From positions 434,001 through 498,000 of the forward strand of contig NZ_CP089848.1 in the NCBI RefSeq assembly GCF_021266465.1: a stretch of 64,000 nucleotides of DNA, given 5' to 3'. Numbering within the stretch: the first letter of the stretch is position 1; each line of letters opens with the position of its first letter. The translations under genes were made by a program, and so were the position numbers. The notes below the pieces were generated by a model. It was not told the origin of the DNA and did not search any database. It saw only the letters and a program-made list of their open reading frames with translations. This DNA comes from Paralcaligenes sp. KSB-10 (GTDB lineage Bacteria; Pseudomonadota; Gammaproteobacteria; Burkholderiales; Burkholderiaceae_B). Positions 1 through 8,189 of the stretch are shown here, piece after piece.

Positions 1-523
<523 letters not shown>

Positions 524-698
524 TCATTTGAGTAGTGGCGTCTTCCCGGCAGCCGGTTGCAAGAATTACCCCGGACCGCAGCCAGACGCCATTGTACGCG
601 GTCGACGTGGCGCCAACAACGAATCAGGCCTGCCAGGGGTGATCCGCGAGTTTCGCGCCTGATGAAAGCGTACAGGCTTTGTTTTATGGCAGGCGGTT

Positions 699-722
699 GG
701 GTGCCGCTTCAGAGCGGCACCC
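699..722. repeat. Perfect 10-bp hairpin between argG and the LysR gene
   Basis: GGGTGCCGCT and AGCGGCACCC are perfect inverted repeats around a TCAG loop. The hairpin lies 20 bp past the LysR stop codon and upstream of argG on the same strand. It is GC-rich, but no T-run follows on either side, so it is not a classical intrinsic terminator. It may protect the 3' end of the LysR mRNA or work together with Rho. Confidence 0.5.
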
Positions 723-741
723 GGTGCGGGATCAGCGTGAA

Positions 742-1758
742 TCAGAAAACGCTTTCGGCGATGTTTTTTTGTTCGAAAATGGTTCGCAAGGTCTGGGTTT
801 GCGGTGCGCCGCTGAAAGTGCAATCGTGATTGTCGCCCGGTTTCGCGTCGCGCCCGCTCAGCAGCGGACAGCGGCCAAACAGCTCGCTGACCCAATCCAC
901 GAAAACCCGCACTTTGGGCGACAGGTGCCGGTTGTGCAGATAGACCACGGAAATCGGCATGGGAGGCGGCACCCACGGCGACAGCACTTCGCGCAGTTCG
1001 CCCGATTCCAGGTACGGCAATACCATCAGGCGTGCGGGCTGGATCAAGCCAAAACCCTGCACACCGCAAGCCACATAGGCTTCGGCATCATTGACCGACA
1101 TGGATCCCTTGACCTTGACATCGGTGGCAACGCCGTCGACGACAAAGCTCCAATCGATGGTCCGGCCCGTACGGCTTGAAAAGTAGTGCACGGCGTGGTG
1201 ATTTTGCAACTGTTCGATAGTTTGGGGTTCGCCATATTTTTCCAGATAGCGGGGAGCGCCGCAGGTGACGCTCGCAAAACTGCCTATGCGCTTGGCGACC
1301 ATGGCCGAATCGCGCAGATCGCCGACCCTTATGACGCAATCCACCGCTTCCTGCACCAGATCTACTGGCCGGTCTCCCAGCCCTATAGCCAGTTCGATAT
1401 CCGGGTATTTGGAATGGAATTCGCAGAGCGCCGGAATCAGGATCAAGCGGCCGATCGTGGAAGGTACATCGATGCGCAGCCGGCCTTTGGGGCCTCGCGC
1501 AATATCGTGGAAGGCCGCTTCCGCATCTTCCACGTCGGCCAGGATGCCAGCGCATCGTTCATAGTAAGCGGCGCCGTCCGGAGTCAGGCTCAGCCGGCGT
1601 GTAGTGCGATTAAGCAGCCGTACCTGCAGGCGGCGTTCCAGATTCTGGATGGTAGTCGTAACGGTGGCGCGCGGCAGCCCGAGGCTGTCGGCCGCCAGAG
1701 TGAAACTGTTCGCGTCCACGACACGGGTAAATACTTGCATAGCCTGAAAGCGGTCCAT
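742..1758 (-). CDS. LysR-family regulator divergent from RND efflux operon
   Basis: A 338-residue protein with an N-terminal winged helix-turn-helix (MDRFQAMQVFTRVVDANSF, then LPRATVTTTIQNLERRL) and a periplasmic-binding-protein-like effector domain. The style matches the CrgA-like branch of LysR regulators. It is about 35 residues longer than usual because of a C-terminal tail after VSELFGRCPLL. It is transcribed away from the efflux operon that starts at 2153, and LysR proteins commonly control the divergent neighbour, so it is the obvious candidate regulator of the pump. It does not look like MexT itself. The inducer cannot be read from the sequence. Confidence 0.88.
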   Translation of the reverse strand: MDRFQAMQVFTRVVDANSFTLAADSLGLPRATVTTTIQNLERRLQVRLLNRTTRRLSLTPDGAAYYERCAGILADVEDAEAAFHDIARGPKGRLRIDVPSTIGRLILIPALCEFHSKYPDIELAIGLGDRPVDLVQEAVDCVIRVGDLRDSAMVAKRIGSFASVTCGAPRYLEKYGEPQTIEQLQNHHAVHYFSSRTGRTIDWSFVVDGVATDVKVKGSMSVNDAEAYVACGVQGFGLIQPARLMVLPYLESGELREVLSPWVPPPMPISVVYLHNRHLSPKVRVFVDWVSELFGRCPLLSGRDAKPGDNHDCTFSGAPQTQTLRTIFEQKNIAESVF

Positions 1759-1850
1759 GGCATGTTCCGGTGGGCAGTGCCTGGATCCGCGCCGTAGGGT
1801 GCGTTCCTTTGCATTGCATTGTTTGTGTTAAATGAATAGTGTTCGCAAAT

Positions 1851-1868
1851 AATAGATATTTATCTATT
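1851..1868. promoter_or_regulatory. A/T-rich palindrome, candidate LysR operator
   Basis: AATAGATA-TT-TATCTATT is a perfect 8+8 palindrome that includes a T-N11-A style core, the general shape of LysR operators. It lies 93 bp upstream of the LysR start and about 110 bp before the LexA box. The rest of the 394-bp region 1759-2152 holds the LexA box and the RND ribosome-binding site (AAGGA, about 8 bp before the ATG at 2153), and no convincing gene. Confidence 0.4.
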
Positions 1869-1978
1869 TTTAAGCAACATTAATAATGCTGGTTCTTCTC
1901 GACGATTCCGCTTGTCCAGGTGTATTGCCGAACAGGTGCTTTTGATTTTCACGCAATGGCGCGGCGCAATTTCCAATA

Positions 1979-1998
1979 TACTGTGTATATATACAGTA
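1979..1998. promoter_or_regulatory. LexA (SOS) box upstream of RND efflux operon
   Basis: TACTGTGTATATATACAGTA fits CTGT-N8-ACAG exactly, keeps the flanking TA on both sides and differs from the E. coli consensus at one position. The symmetry continues outward as an 11-bp arm on each side (1974-1984 and 1993-2003). It lies 154 bp upstream of the adaptor gene and 220 bp upstream of the LysR start. Proteobacterial LexA binds this motif. Which of the two divergent promoters it would repress cannot be decided from sequence alone. Confidence 0.8.
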
Positions 1999-2152
1999 TA
2001 TTGTTGTTTTTTTTCTCACGCGTACGCCACAGGCTATGGCCGTTCCGGCCCGGCGCCCATCGTTTTCCAACGAACGGCACCTTCGGGAGCTATTGGCCGA
2101 TTGCGTGTTTTCGCGCTTGGTTTCCCGAATAAACACATTTTGAAGGATCATC

Positions 2153-3361
2153 ATGTCTCTATTGCGTAATCGGTTTGCCTGGGTGGCAATCGTGGCGCTG
2201 GCCCTTGTCGGCGGCGTTGTCGCTCTTCGCGTCGACGCGGGTACTCCTCCGGGCAAACCGGCGGCGATCATGCCGCCCGGAACACCCGTCGACGTTGCCA
2301 CCGTCTTGGACCGCAGCATCACGGATTGGCACGATTACTCGGGCCGCCTTGAAGCTGTAAACCGGGTTGAAATCCGGCCGCTGGTCTCCGGTACATTGGT
2401 CGCCGTTCATTTCAAGGATGGCAGCCTTGTCAAAAAGGGCGATGTGCTGTTCACCATTGATCCGCGTCCTTATGCCGCCACGGTGGATCGCGCCAAAGCG
2501 CAGCTTGCCGCAGCTCAGGCACGCGCGGCCTACACGGCCTCCGATTTGGCTCGCGGCCAGCGCCTGTTGGCCGACAATGCCATTGCCCGGCGCGATTTCG
2601 AAGAGAAACGCAATGCGTCGCGTGAAGCGGCCGCCAATCTGCAAGCAGCCAAGGCTGCCCTCGAATCGGCGGAACTGGATCTGGAGCATACCCGCATAAG
2701 CGCTCCAATTGAGGGCCGGATGTCGCGCGCGGAATTGACCGTCGGCAACGTCGTTGCCGCCGGGGCGGGTTCCAAGCCTTTGGCGACACTGGTTTCCGTG
2801 GCGCACATGTATGCCTCTTTCGATGTCGACGAGCAAAGTTTCCTGAAATTCGTCAATCCTGCCCGCGAGGGCCGCGGCACACCTCTGCCCGTGTATCTGG
2901 GCCTGGCCAACGAAGACGCTTATCCCCGCAAGGGCAGGCTGGAATCCGTCGACAATCAGCTCGATACCTCGTCGGGCACGATACGTGTGCGTGCGGAATT
3001 CGACAATCCCGATGGCGAACTGGTGCCCGGGCTGTATGCTCGCATCCGTCTGGGCGGCGGCGCGCCGCATCAAGCCGTTTTAATCGACGAAAAGGCAATC
3101 GGCACCGATCAGGACAAACGCTTTGTACTGGTGGTCGATGGGGCCGACAAGGCCAGCTACAGGGAAGTTCGCATAGGGGCCAATTACGATGGGTTCAGAG
3201 TCATCCAGAGCGGCCTGAAAGCGGGCGAGCGGATCGTGGTCAACGGCTTGCAGCGTGTACGGCCCGGAGACCAGCTCAATCCGAAAATCGTGCTTATGGA
3301 AAGCCCGCGCAGCCTGGCTGCTTCCGACCCGGCGAAATCGGCAGACAGCAATAAATCCTGA
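2153..3361 (+). CDS. RND efflux periplasmic adaptor (MexE/BpeE-like)
   Basis: A 402-residue membrane-fusion protein linking the inner-membrane pump to the outer-membrane channel. It starts with a membrane anchor (about residues 9-26), then the lipoyl half-motifs (VNRVEIRPLVSGTLVAVHF and later RISAPIEGRMSRAELTVGNV) around an alanine-rich helical hairpin, then beta-barrel and membrane-proximal domains. MexE-type adaptors are usually lipoproteins; here the N-terminus has no lipobox cysteine, so anchoring is probably by the uncleaved helix. First gene of a three-gene operon, with a 27-bp gap to the pump. SD AAGGA precedes the ATG. Confidence 0.93.
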   Translation: MSLLRNRFAWVAIVALALVGGVVALRVDAGTPPGKPAAIMPPGTPVDVATVLDRSITDWHDYSGRLEAVNRVEIRPLVSGTLVAVHFKDGSLVKKGDVLFTIDPRPYAATVDRAKAQLAAAQARAAYTASDLARGQRLLADNAIARRDFEEKRNASREAAANLQAAKAALESAELDLEHTRISAPIEGRMSRAELTVGNVVAAGAGSKPLATLVSVAHMYASFDVDEQSFLKFVNPAREGRGTPLPVYLGLANEDAYPRKGRLESVDNQLDTSSGTIRVRAEFDNPDGELVPGLYARIRLGGGAPHQAVLIDEKAIGTDQDKRFVLVVDGADKASYREVRIGANYDGFRVIQSGLKAGERIVVNGLQRVRPGDQLNPKIVLMESPRSLAASDPAKSADSNKS

Positions 3362-3388
3362 GCCCACGAAGCCTAAATCCGGAATTTC

Positions 3389-6300
3389 ATGAATATCTCA
3401 AAATTTTTCATTGATCGGCCCATTTTTGCGGGCGTGCTGTCCATTCTTATCCTGTTGGCCGGCGCGCTGGCGGTATTTCAGTTGCCTATCTCGGAATATC
3501 CCGAGGTCGTGCCGCCATCCGTGGTGGTGCATGCCCAGTACCCCGGCGCCAACCCCAAGGTTATTGCCGAAACCGTGGCCGCGCCGCTGGAAGAATCCAT
3601 CAACGGCGTAGAGAACATGCTGTACATGCAGTCGCAGGCCAATAGCGATGGCAATCTGACGCTGACGGTCAATTTCCGCCTCGGCGTAGATCCGGACAAG
3701 GCGCAGCAGCTTGTGCAAAACCGCGTGGCCCAGGCTTTGCCCCGCTTGCCCGACGATGTACAGAGGCTCGGTGTTACAACCATCAAGAGTTCTCCCACGC
3801 TGACCATGGTGGTGCACCTGATCTCGCCCGATACGCGTTACGACATGACGTATCTGCGCAATTACGCGTTGTTGAACGTAAAAGACCGGCTGGCGCGCAT
3901 TCCCGGCGTTGGCGAAGTACAACTGTGGGGCTCGGGCGACTACGCCATGCGTATCTGGCTGGATCCGCAGAAGGTCGCCCAGCGCGGTCTTACAGCCAGC
4001 GATGTGGTAAAGGCCATACGGGAGCAGAACGTACAGGTGGCCGCCGGTGTCATCGGCGCCTCGCCCAGCTCTCCGGACGTGCCCATGCAGTTGTCCGTCA
4101 ATGCGCAGGGCCGCTTGCACACGCGGGAGGACTTTGCCAATATTGTGTTGAAAACATCGGACGATGGCGGGGTGACCCGGCTTGGCGACGTGGCTCGCGT
4201 CGAACTCGCGGCATCCGAATATGGCTTGCGTTCCTTGCTCGATAACAAACCGGCCGTGGCATTGGGGATCATGCAGTCGCCCGGCGCGAATGCCCTGGCT
4301 GTGTCCGATCAGGTACGGGCGGCCATGAAAGAGCTGTCCGCCGATTTTCCGTCCTCCGTCAAGTACAGCATTGTCTACGATCCCACCCAGTTCGTCCGTT
4401 CCAGCATCAAGGCGGTCATTGAAACGCTGCTCGAGGCGATTGCCCTGGTCGTGCTGGTCGTGATCGTGTTTCTGCAAACCTGGCGCGCTTCGATCATTCC
4501 ATTGCTGGCCGTGCCCGTATCCATCATAGGAACGTTCGCGCTGTTGCTGGCATTCGGTTACACCATCAACGCCTTGTCGCTTTTCGGGCTGGTGCTGGCC
4601 ATAGGGATTGTGGTGGATGACGCCATCGTCGTAGTCGAAAACGTAGAGCGGAATATCGCCAGCGGACTGTCGGCTCGCGAGGCCACGTACCGCGCCATGC
4701 GCGAGGTGAGCGGTCCGATTGTCGCCATTGCCCTGACATTGGTTGCGGTATTCGTGCCGATGGCATTCATCACAGGGTTGAGCGGCCAGTTCTTCAAGCA
4801 GTTCGCCATGACCATCGCGATTTCCACGGTGATCTCGGCGTTCAATTCGCTTACCTTGTCGCCCGCCCTGGCCGCGCTGCTGCTCAAAGGCCATGACGAA
4901 AAACCCGACTGGCTCACGCGCGGCATGAATCGCGTCCTGGGTGGGTTCTTTGCGCGCTTCAATCGTTTCTTTGGGCGCTCGTCCGAGCGTTACGCGAAGG
5001 GTGTGTCGGGAGTTATCGCGCGCAAGGCTTCGTCCATGGGGGTCTACCTGGTATTGCTGGCCCTGACGGTCGGTGTATCGTATATCGTCCCCGGCGGATT
5101 CGTCCCGGCGCAAGACAAGCAATACCTGATCAGCTTTGCGCAATTGCCCAGCGGCGCGTCGCTGGATCGTACCGAGGCGGTGATACGCCGGATGAGCGAC
5201 ATTGCCTTGAAGCAGCCCGGCGTCGAAAACGCCGTCGCATTTCCCGGCCTGTCGATCAATGGCTTTACCAATAGCTCCAGCGCCGGAATCGTATTCCTTA
5301 CGCTGAAACCGTTTGATCAGCGGCGCGGCGCAAACTTGTCTGCGCAGGCTATTACGGCGGCGCTCAATCGCCAGTTCTCCGGCATCAAGGATTCTTTCAT
5401 CGCCGTATTTCCTCCGCCGCCCGTCATGGGCCTGGGGACGGTAGGCGGCTTCAAGCTGCAGCTCGAGGATCGCGAAGCATTGGGCTATGCCAAACTCGAT
5501 GAGGCGGCACAGGCCTTTCTTGCCGAAGCCCGAAAAACGCCTGAGCTGGGTCCAGCCTTTTCCAGTTATCAGATCAATGTTCCGCAGTTGAATGTCGATC
5601 TCGATCGCGTCAAGGCCAAGCAATTGGGCATACCGATTACCGATGTGTTCGATACCATGCAAATATATCTGGGCTCGCTCTATGTCAACGATTTCAATCG
5701 TTTTGGACGCGTCTACCAGGTAAGGGCACAGGCCGACGCACCGTTTCGCGCCAAGGCCGAAGACATCCTGCAGTTGAAAACCCGCAATCGCGCGGGCGAA
5801 ATGGTCCCGCTTTCTTCCCTGGTGAAGGTCACGCCTACTTATGGGCCCGAAATGGTGGTCCGCTATAACGGCTATACCTCGGCGGACATCAACAGCGGTC
5901 CCGCTCCGGGCTATTCCTCGGATCAGGCGCAGGCCGCCGCCGAGCGTGTTGCCGCCAAGACCTTGCCGCGCGGGGTCAAGTTCGAATGGACCGACCTGAC
6001 TTACCAGCAAATGCTGGCGGGCAACGCAGGCATTTGGGTGTTCCCGATCAGCGTGCTGCTGGTATTTCTGGTGCTCGCCGCCTTGTACGAAAGCCTGACC
6101 CTGCCATTGGCGGTCATTCTGATCGTGCCCATGGGGGTGCTTGCCGCCCTGACCGGGGTATGGCTGACGAGCGGCGATAACAATATTTTCACTCAAATCG
6201 GGTTGATGGTGCTTGTCGGACTGGCTTGCAAGAACGCCATTCTTATCGTGGAGTTTGCGCGCGAGCTGGAGTTGCAGGGCAATACGCCATTGAAAGCGGC

Positions 6301-6574
6301 GATCGAGGCCAGCCGCTTGCGCCTGCGTCCCATCCTGATGACTTCGATCGCATTCATCATGGGAGTGGTGCCGCTGGTCACGGCCAGCGGCGCAGGGTCG
6401 GAAATGCGCCATGCCATGGGTATTGCCGTGTTTTTCGGCATGCTGGGGGTGACGTCATTCGGCCTGTTCCTGACGCCGGTCTTTTATGTGCTGCTGCGCT
6501 CATTCGGCGCACGCAAGCTGCATTCGGCATCGGCCCATGAAGCTCCGGCGCTTTCGCCGCATCCCGAACACTAG
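3389..6574 (+). CDS. RND multidrug efflux transporter, HAE1 family (MexF/BpeF-like)
   Basis: A full-length 1061-residue inner-membrane proton antiporter that would export amphiphilic drugs from the periplasm or inner leaflet. It begins MNISKFFIDRPIFAGVL, as HAE1 pumps do, has the expected 12 membrane segments with two large periplasmic loops, and keeps the proton-relay aspartates in VVDDAIVVVENVERN (about D410-D411). Overall wording is closest to MexF/BpeF. Substrates of that branch include chloramphenicol, trimethoprim and quinolones, but specificity here is inference. The outer-membrane gene follows 19 bp downstream. Confidence 0.95.
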   Translation: MNISKFFIDRPIFAGVLSILILLAGALAVFQLPISEYPEVVPPSVVVHAQYPGANPKVIAETVAAPLEESINGVENMLYMQSQANSDGNLTLTVNFRLGVDPDKAQQLVQNRVAQALPRLPDDVQRLGVTTIKSSPTLTMVVHLISPDTRYDMTYLRNYALLNVKDRLARIPGVGEVQLWGSGDYAMRIWLDPQKVAQRGLTASDVVKAIREQNVQVAAGVIGASPSSPDVPMQLSVNAQGRLHTREDFANIVLKTSDDGGVTRLGDVARVELAASEYGLRSLLDNKPAVALGIMQSPGANALAVSDQVRAAMKELSADFPSSVKYSIVYDPTQFVRSSIKAVIETLLEAIALVVLVVIVFLQTWRASIIPLLAVPVSIIGTFALLLAFGYTINALSLFGLVLAIGIVVDDAIVVVENVERNIASGLSAREATYRAMREVSGPIVAIALTLVAVFVPMAFITGLSGQFFKQFAMTIAISTVISAFNSLTLSPALAALLLKGHDEKPDWLTRGMNRVLGGFFARFNRFFGRSSERYAKGVSGVIARKASSMGVYLVLLALTVGVSYIVPGGFVPAQDKQYLISFAQLPSGASLDRTEAVIRRMSDIALKQPGVENAVAFPGLSINGFTNSSSAGIVFLTLKPFDQRRGANLSAQAITAALNRQFSGIKDSFIAVFPPPPVMGLGTVGGFKLQLEDREALGYAKLDEAAQAFLAEARKTPELGPAFSSYQINVPQLNVDLDRVKAKQLGIPITDVFDTMQIYLGSLYVNDFNRFGRVYQVRAQADAPFRAKAEDILQLKTRNRAGEMVPLSSLVKVTPTYGPEMVVRYNGYTSADINSGPAPGYSSDQAQAAAERVAAKTLPRGVKFEWTDLTYQQMLAGNAGIWVFPISVLLVFLVLAALYESLTLPLAVILIVPMGVLAALTGVWLTSGDNNIFTQIGLMVLVGLACKNAILIVEFARELELQGNTPLKAAIEASRLRLRPILMTSIAFIMGVVPLVTASGAGSEMRHAMGIAVFFGMLGVTSFGLFLTPVFYVLLRSFGARKLHSASAHEAPALSPHPEH

Positions 6575-6593
6575 GTATATCTGGAATCTTCAA

Positions 6594-8189
6594 ATGATCA
6601 AAGCAACAAAGTTTCTGCTGTCCACGGGTGCCTTGCTGGTATTGGCGGCGTGTTCGGTCGGGCCCCGGTATCAGCGGCCGTCGGTGGACACGCCGCCAGC
6701 CTTCAAAGAGGCCTTCATGTCTCCCGAAGCCGCGCGGCAATGGAAGGCCGCACAGCCTTCCGAGGATATGGAGCGCGGCCAATGGTGGAAGGTGTTCGGC
6801 GATACAACGCTGAACGCCCTGGAGCAGCAGGCCATGGCCGGCAATCACGACCTGGAGGCCGCCGCCGCGCGCCTGAAACAGGCACGTGCCTTGCTGCATG
6901 GATCCAGGTCTGCACTGTTTCCCCAGGTCGATGCCGGTTTCGGGCCGACCCGGCAGCGCGCCTCCAATGCCTCGCAAGGTTTGCCCGACGATGCGCCCAA
7001 CGCGCCGGCCACTTTGTGGCGCGGACAGGCCAGCGTCTCGTACGAAGCCGACCTGTTCGGCCGCGTTTCCGCCAATGTCAATGCCGCCACAGCAGACGAG
7101 CAGCAAAGCGAGGCCTTATTCCGCTCGGTGCAGCTGGCTTTGCAAGCCGATGTGGCACAAAGCTATTACCAGATTCGCGAACTCGATGCCGAGCAAGAGC
7201 TTTATCGCGAAACGGTTCAGCTGCGCGAACATACCTTGCAACTAATGCAGCGGCGGTTTTCCGAAGGCGATATTGGCGAACTGGATGTCGCGCGCGCCAA
7301 GTCGGAACTGGCTTCCGCTCAATCGGAATCGTTGGGAATCGCTCGCAGGCGTGCGACGGCCGAACATGCCCTGGCAATATTGCTGGGCAAAGCGCCCGCC
7401 GAATTTTCCTTCACGCAAGATCCTTTGCAACGCGTATCGGTAAATATCCCGGCGGGTTTGCCTTCTTCATTGCTGGAAAGGCGCCCGGATATCGCCGCGG
7501 CCGAGCGTTCCATGGCGGCTGCCAATGCCCGCATCGGCGCGGCCAAGGCGGCCTTCTTTCCCCGATTGGATATCACCGGGGCCTATGGCTACGAGTCGTC
7601 CGAGCTGGGCAATCTGTTTCAATGGTCCAGCCGCGCCTTTCTGCTCGGGCCGCTGGTGGGTACCATGCTGTCGCTGCCGATCTTCGATGGCGGTCAGCGC
7701 CAGGCCGGCCTCGATCGCGCACGTGCCAAGTATGAGGAAGATGTAGCTTCTTACCGTCAGAAGGTACTGATTGCCTTTAAAGAGGTGGAAGACAATCTGG
7801 CCAATCTGCGCATACTGGGCGACCAGACCCGGGTGCAGGACGATGCCGTCAAAGCGTCTGCTCACGCGGCGCGGCTGCTGCATGTCCAATACCGCGAAGG
7901 GTCCATCAGTTACCTGGATGTCATTGACGGAGATCGGGTCTTGCTGCAACAGCGCCGCGTAGCCGTGCAACTGGACGGTGAGCGGGCTTCCGCGGCGGTC
8001 AATCTGATCCGGGCCGTAGGTGGCGGCTGGGACGGCGGCAAATCCGCAAAAAAACTTGCGCAGGGGCCAGGAGCCAGGGCCAGCTTGTCTGGCGCGATCA
8101 ACGGTATTGAGGGGTCGCCCATCAGCCCGGCTCAAGGCATGTCACACGCCACCACTTCGGCAGCAGGCCGCGCACCTGCGGCCGATTGA
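6594..8189 (+). CDS. RND outer-membrane channel lipoprotein (OprN/OprM-like)
   Basis: The start was set at ATG 6594 because it gives a lipoprotein signal MIKATKFLLSTGALLVLAAC with the modified Cys at residue 20; the longer frame to 6486 would run into the pump gene. The 531-residue protein has the two repeats of the outer-membrane efflux protein family and would form the trimeric exit duct. The family usually ends shortly after NLIRAVGGGW. Here about 50 low-complexity residues follow (from GKSAKK to APAAD), and the last 68 bp overlap the convergent helicase gene. The tail looks like read-through beyond a lost ancestral stop. Confidence 0.93.
   Translation: MIKATKFLLSTGALLVLAACSVGPRYQRPSVDTPPAFKEAFMSPEAARQWKAAQPSEDMERGQWWKVFGDTTLNALEQQAMAGNHDLEAAAARLKQARALLHGSRSALFPQVDAGFGPTRQRASNASQGLPDDAPNAPATLWRGQASVSYEADLFGRVSANVNAATADEQQSEALFRSVQLALQADVAQSYYQIRELDAEQELYRETVQLREHTLQLMQRRFSEGDIGELDVARAKSELASAQSESLGIARRRATAEHALAILLGKAPAEFSFTQDPLQRVSVNIPAGLPSSLLERRPDIAAAERSMAAANARIGAAKAAFFPRLDITGAYGYESSELGNLFQWSSRAFLLGPLVGTMLSLPIFDGGQRQAGLDRARAKYEEDVASYRQKVLIAFKEVEDNLANLRILGDQTRVQDDAVKASAHAARLLHVQYREGSISYLDVIDGDRVLLQQRRVAVQLDGERASAAVNLIRAVGGGWDGGKSAKKLAQGPGARASLSGAINGIEGSPISPAQGMSHATTSAAGRAPAAD

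Noticed and set aside
699-722. Intrinsic terminator of the LysR gene
   Set aside because: The hairpin is strong but has no T-run on either strand, so it is listed only as a repeat.
1912-2169. Short ORFs in the LysR/RND divergent region
   Set aside because: They include the LexA box and the RND ribosome-binding site, and their composition is random-like.
3398-6412. A 1004-residue open frame antisense to the efflux pump gene
   Set aside because: It is the antisense shadow of the RND transporter: His/Gln/Arg-rich low-complexity sequence without any domain, arising from codon bias in the complementary strand.
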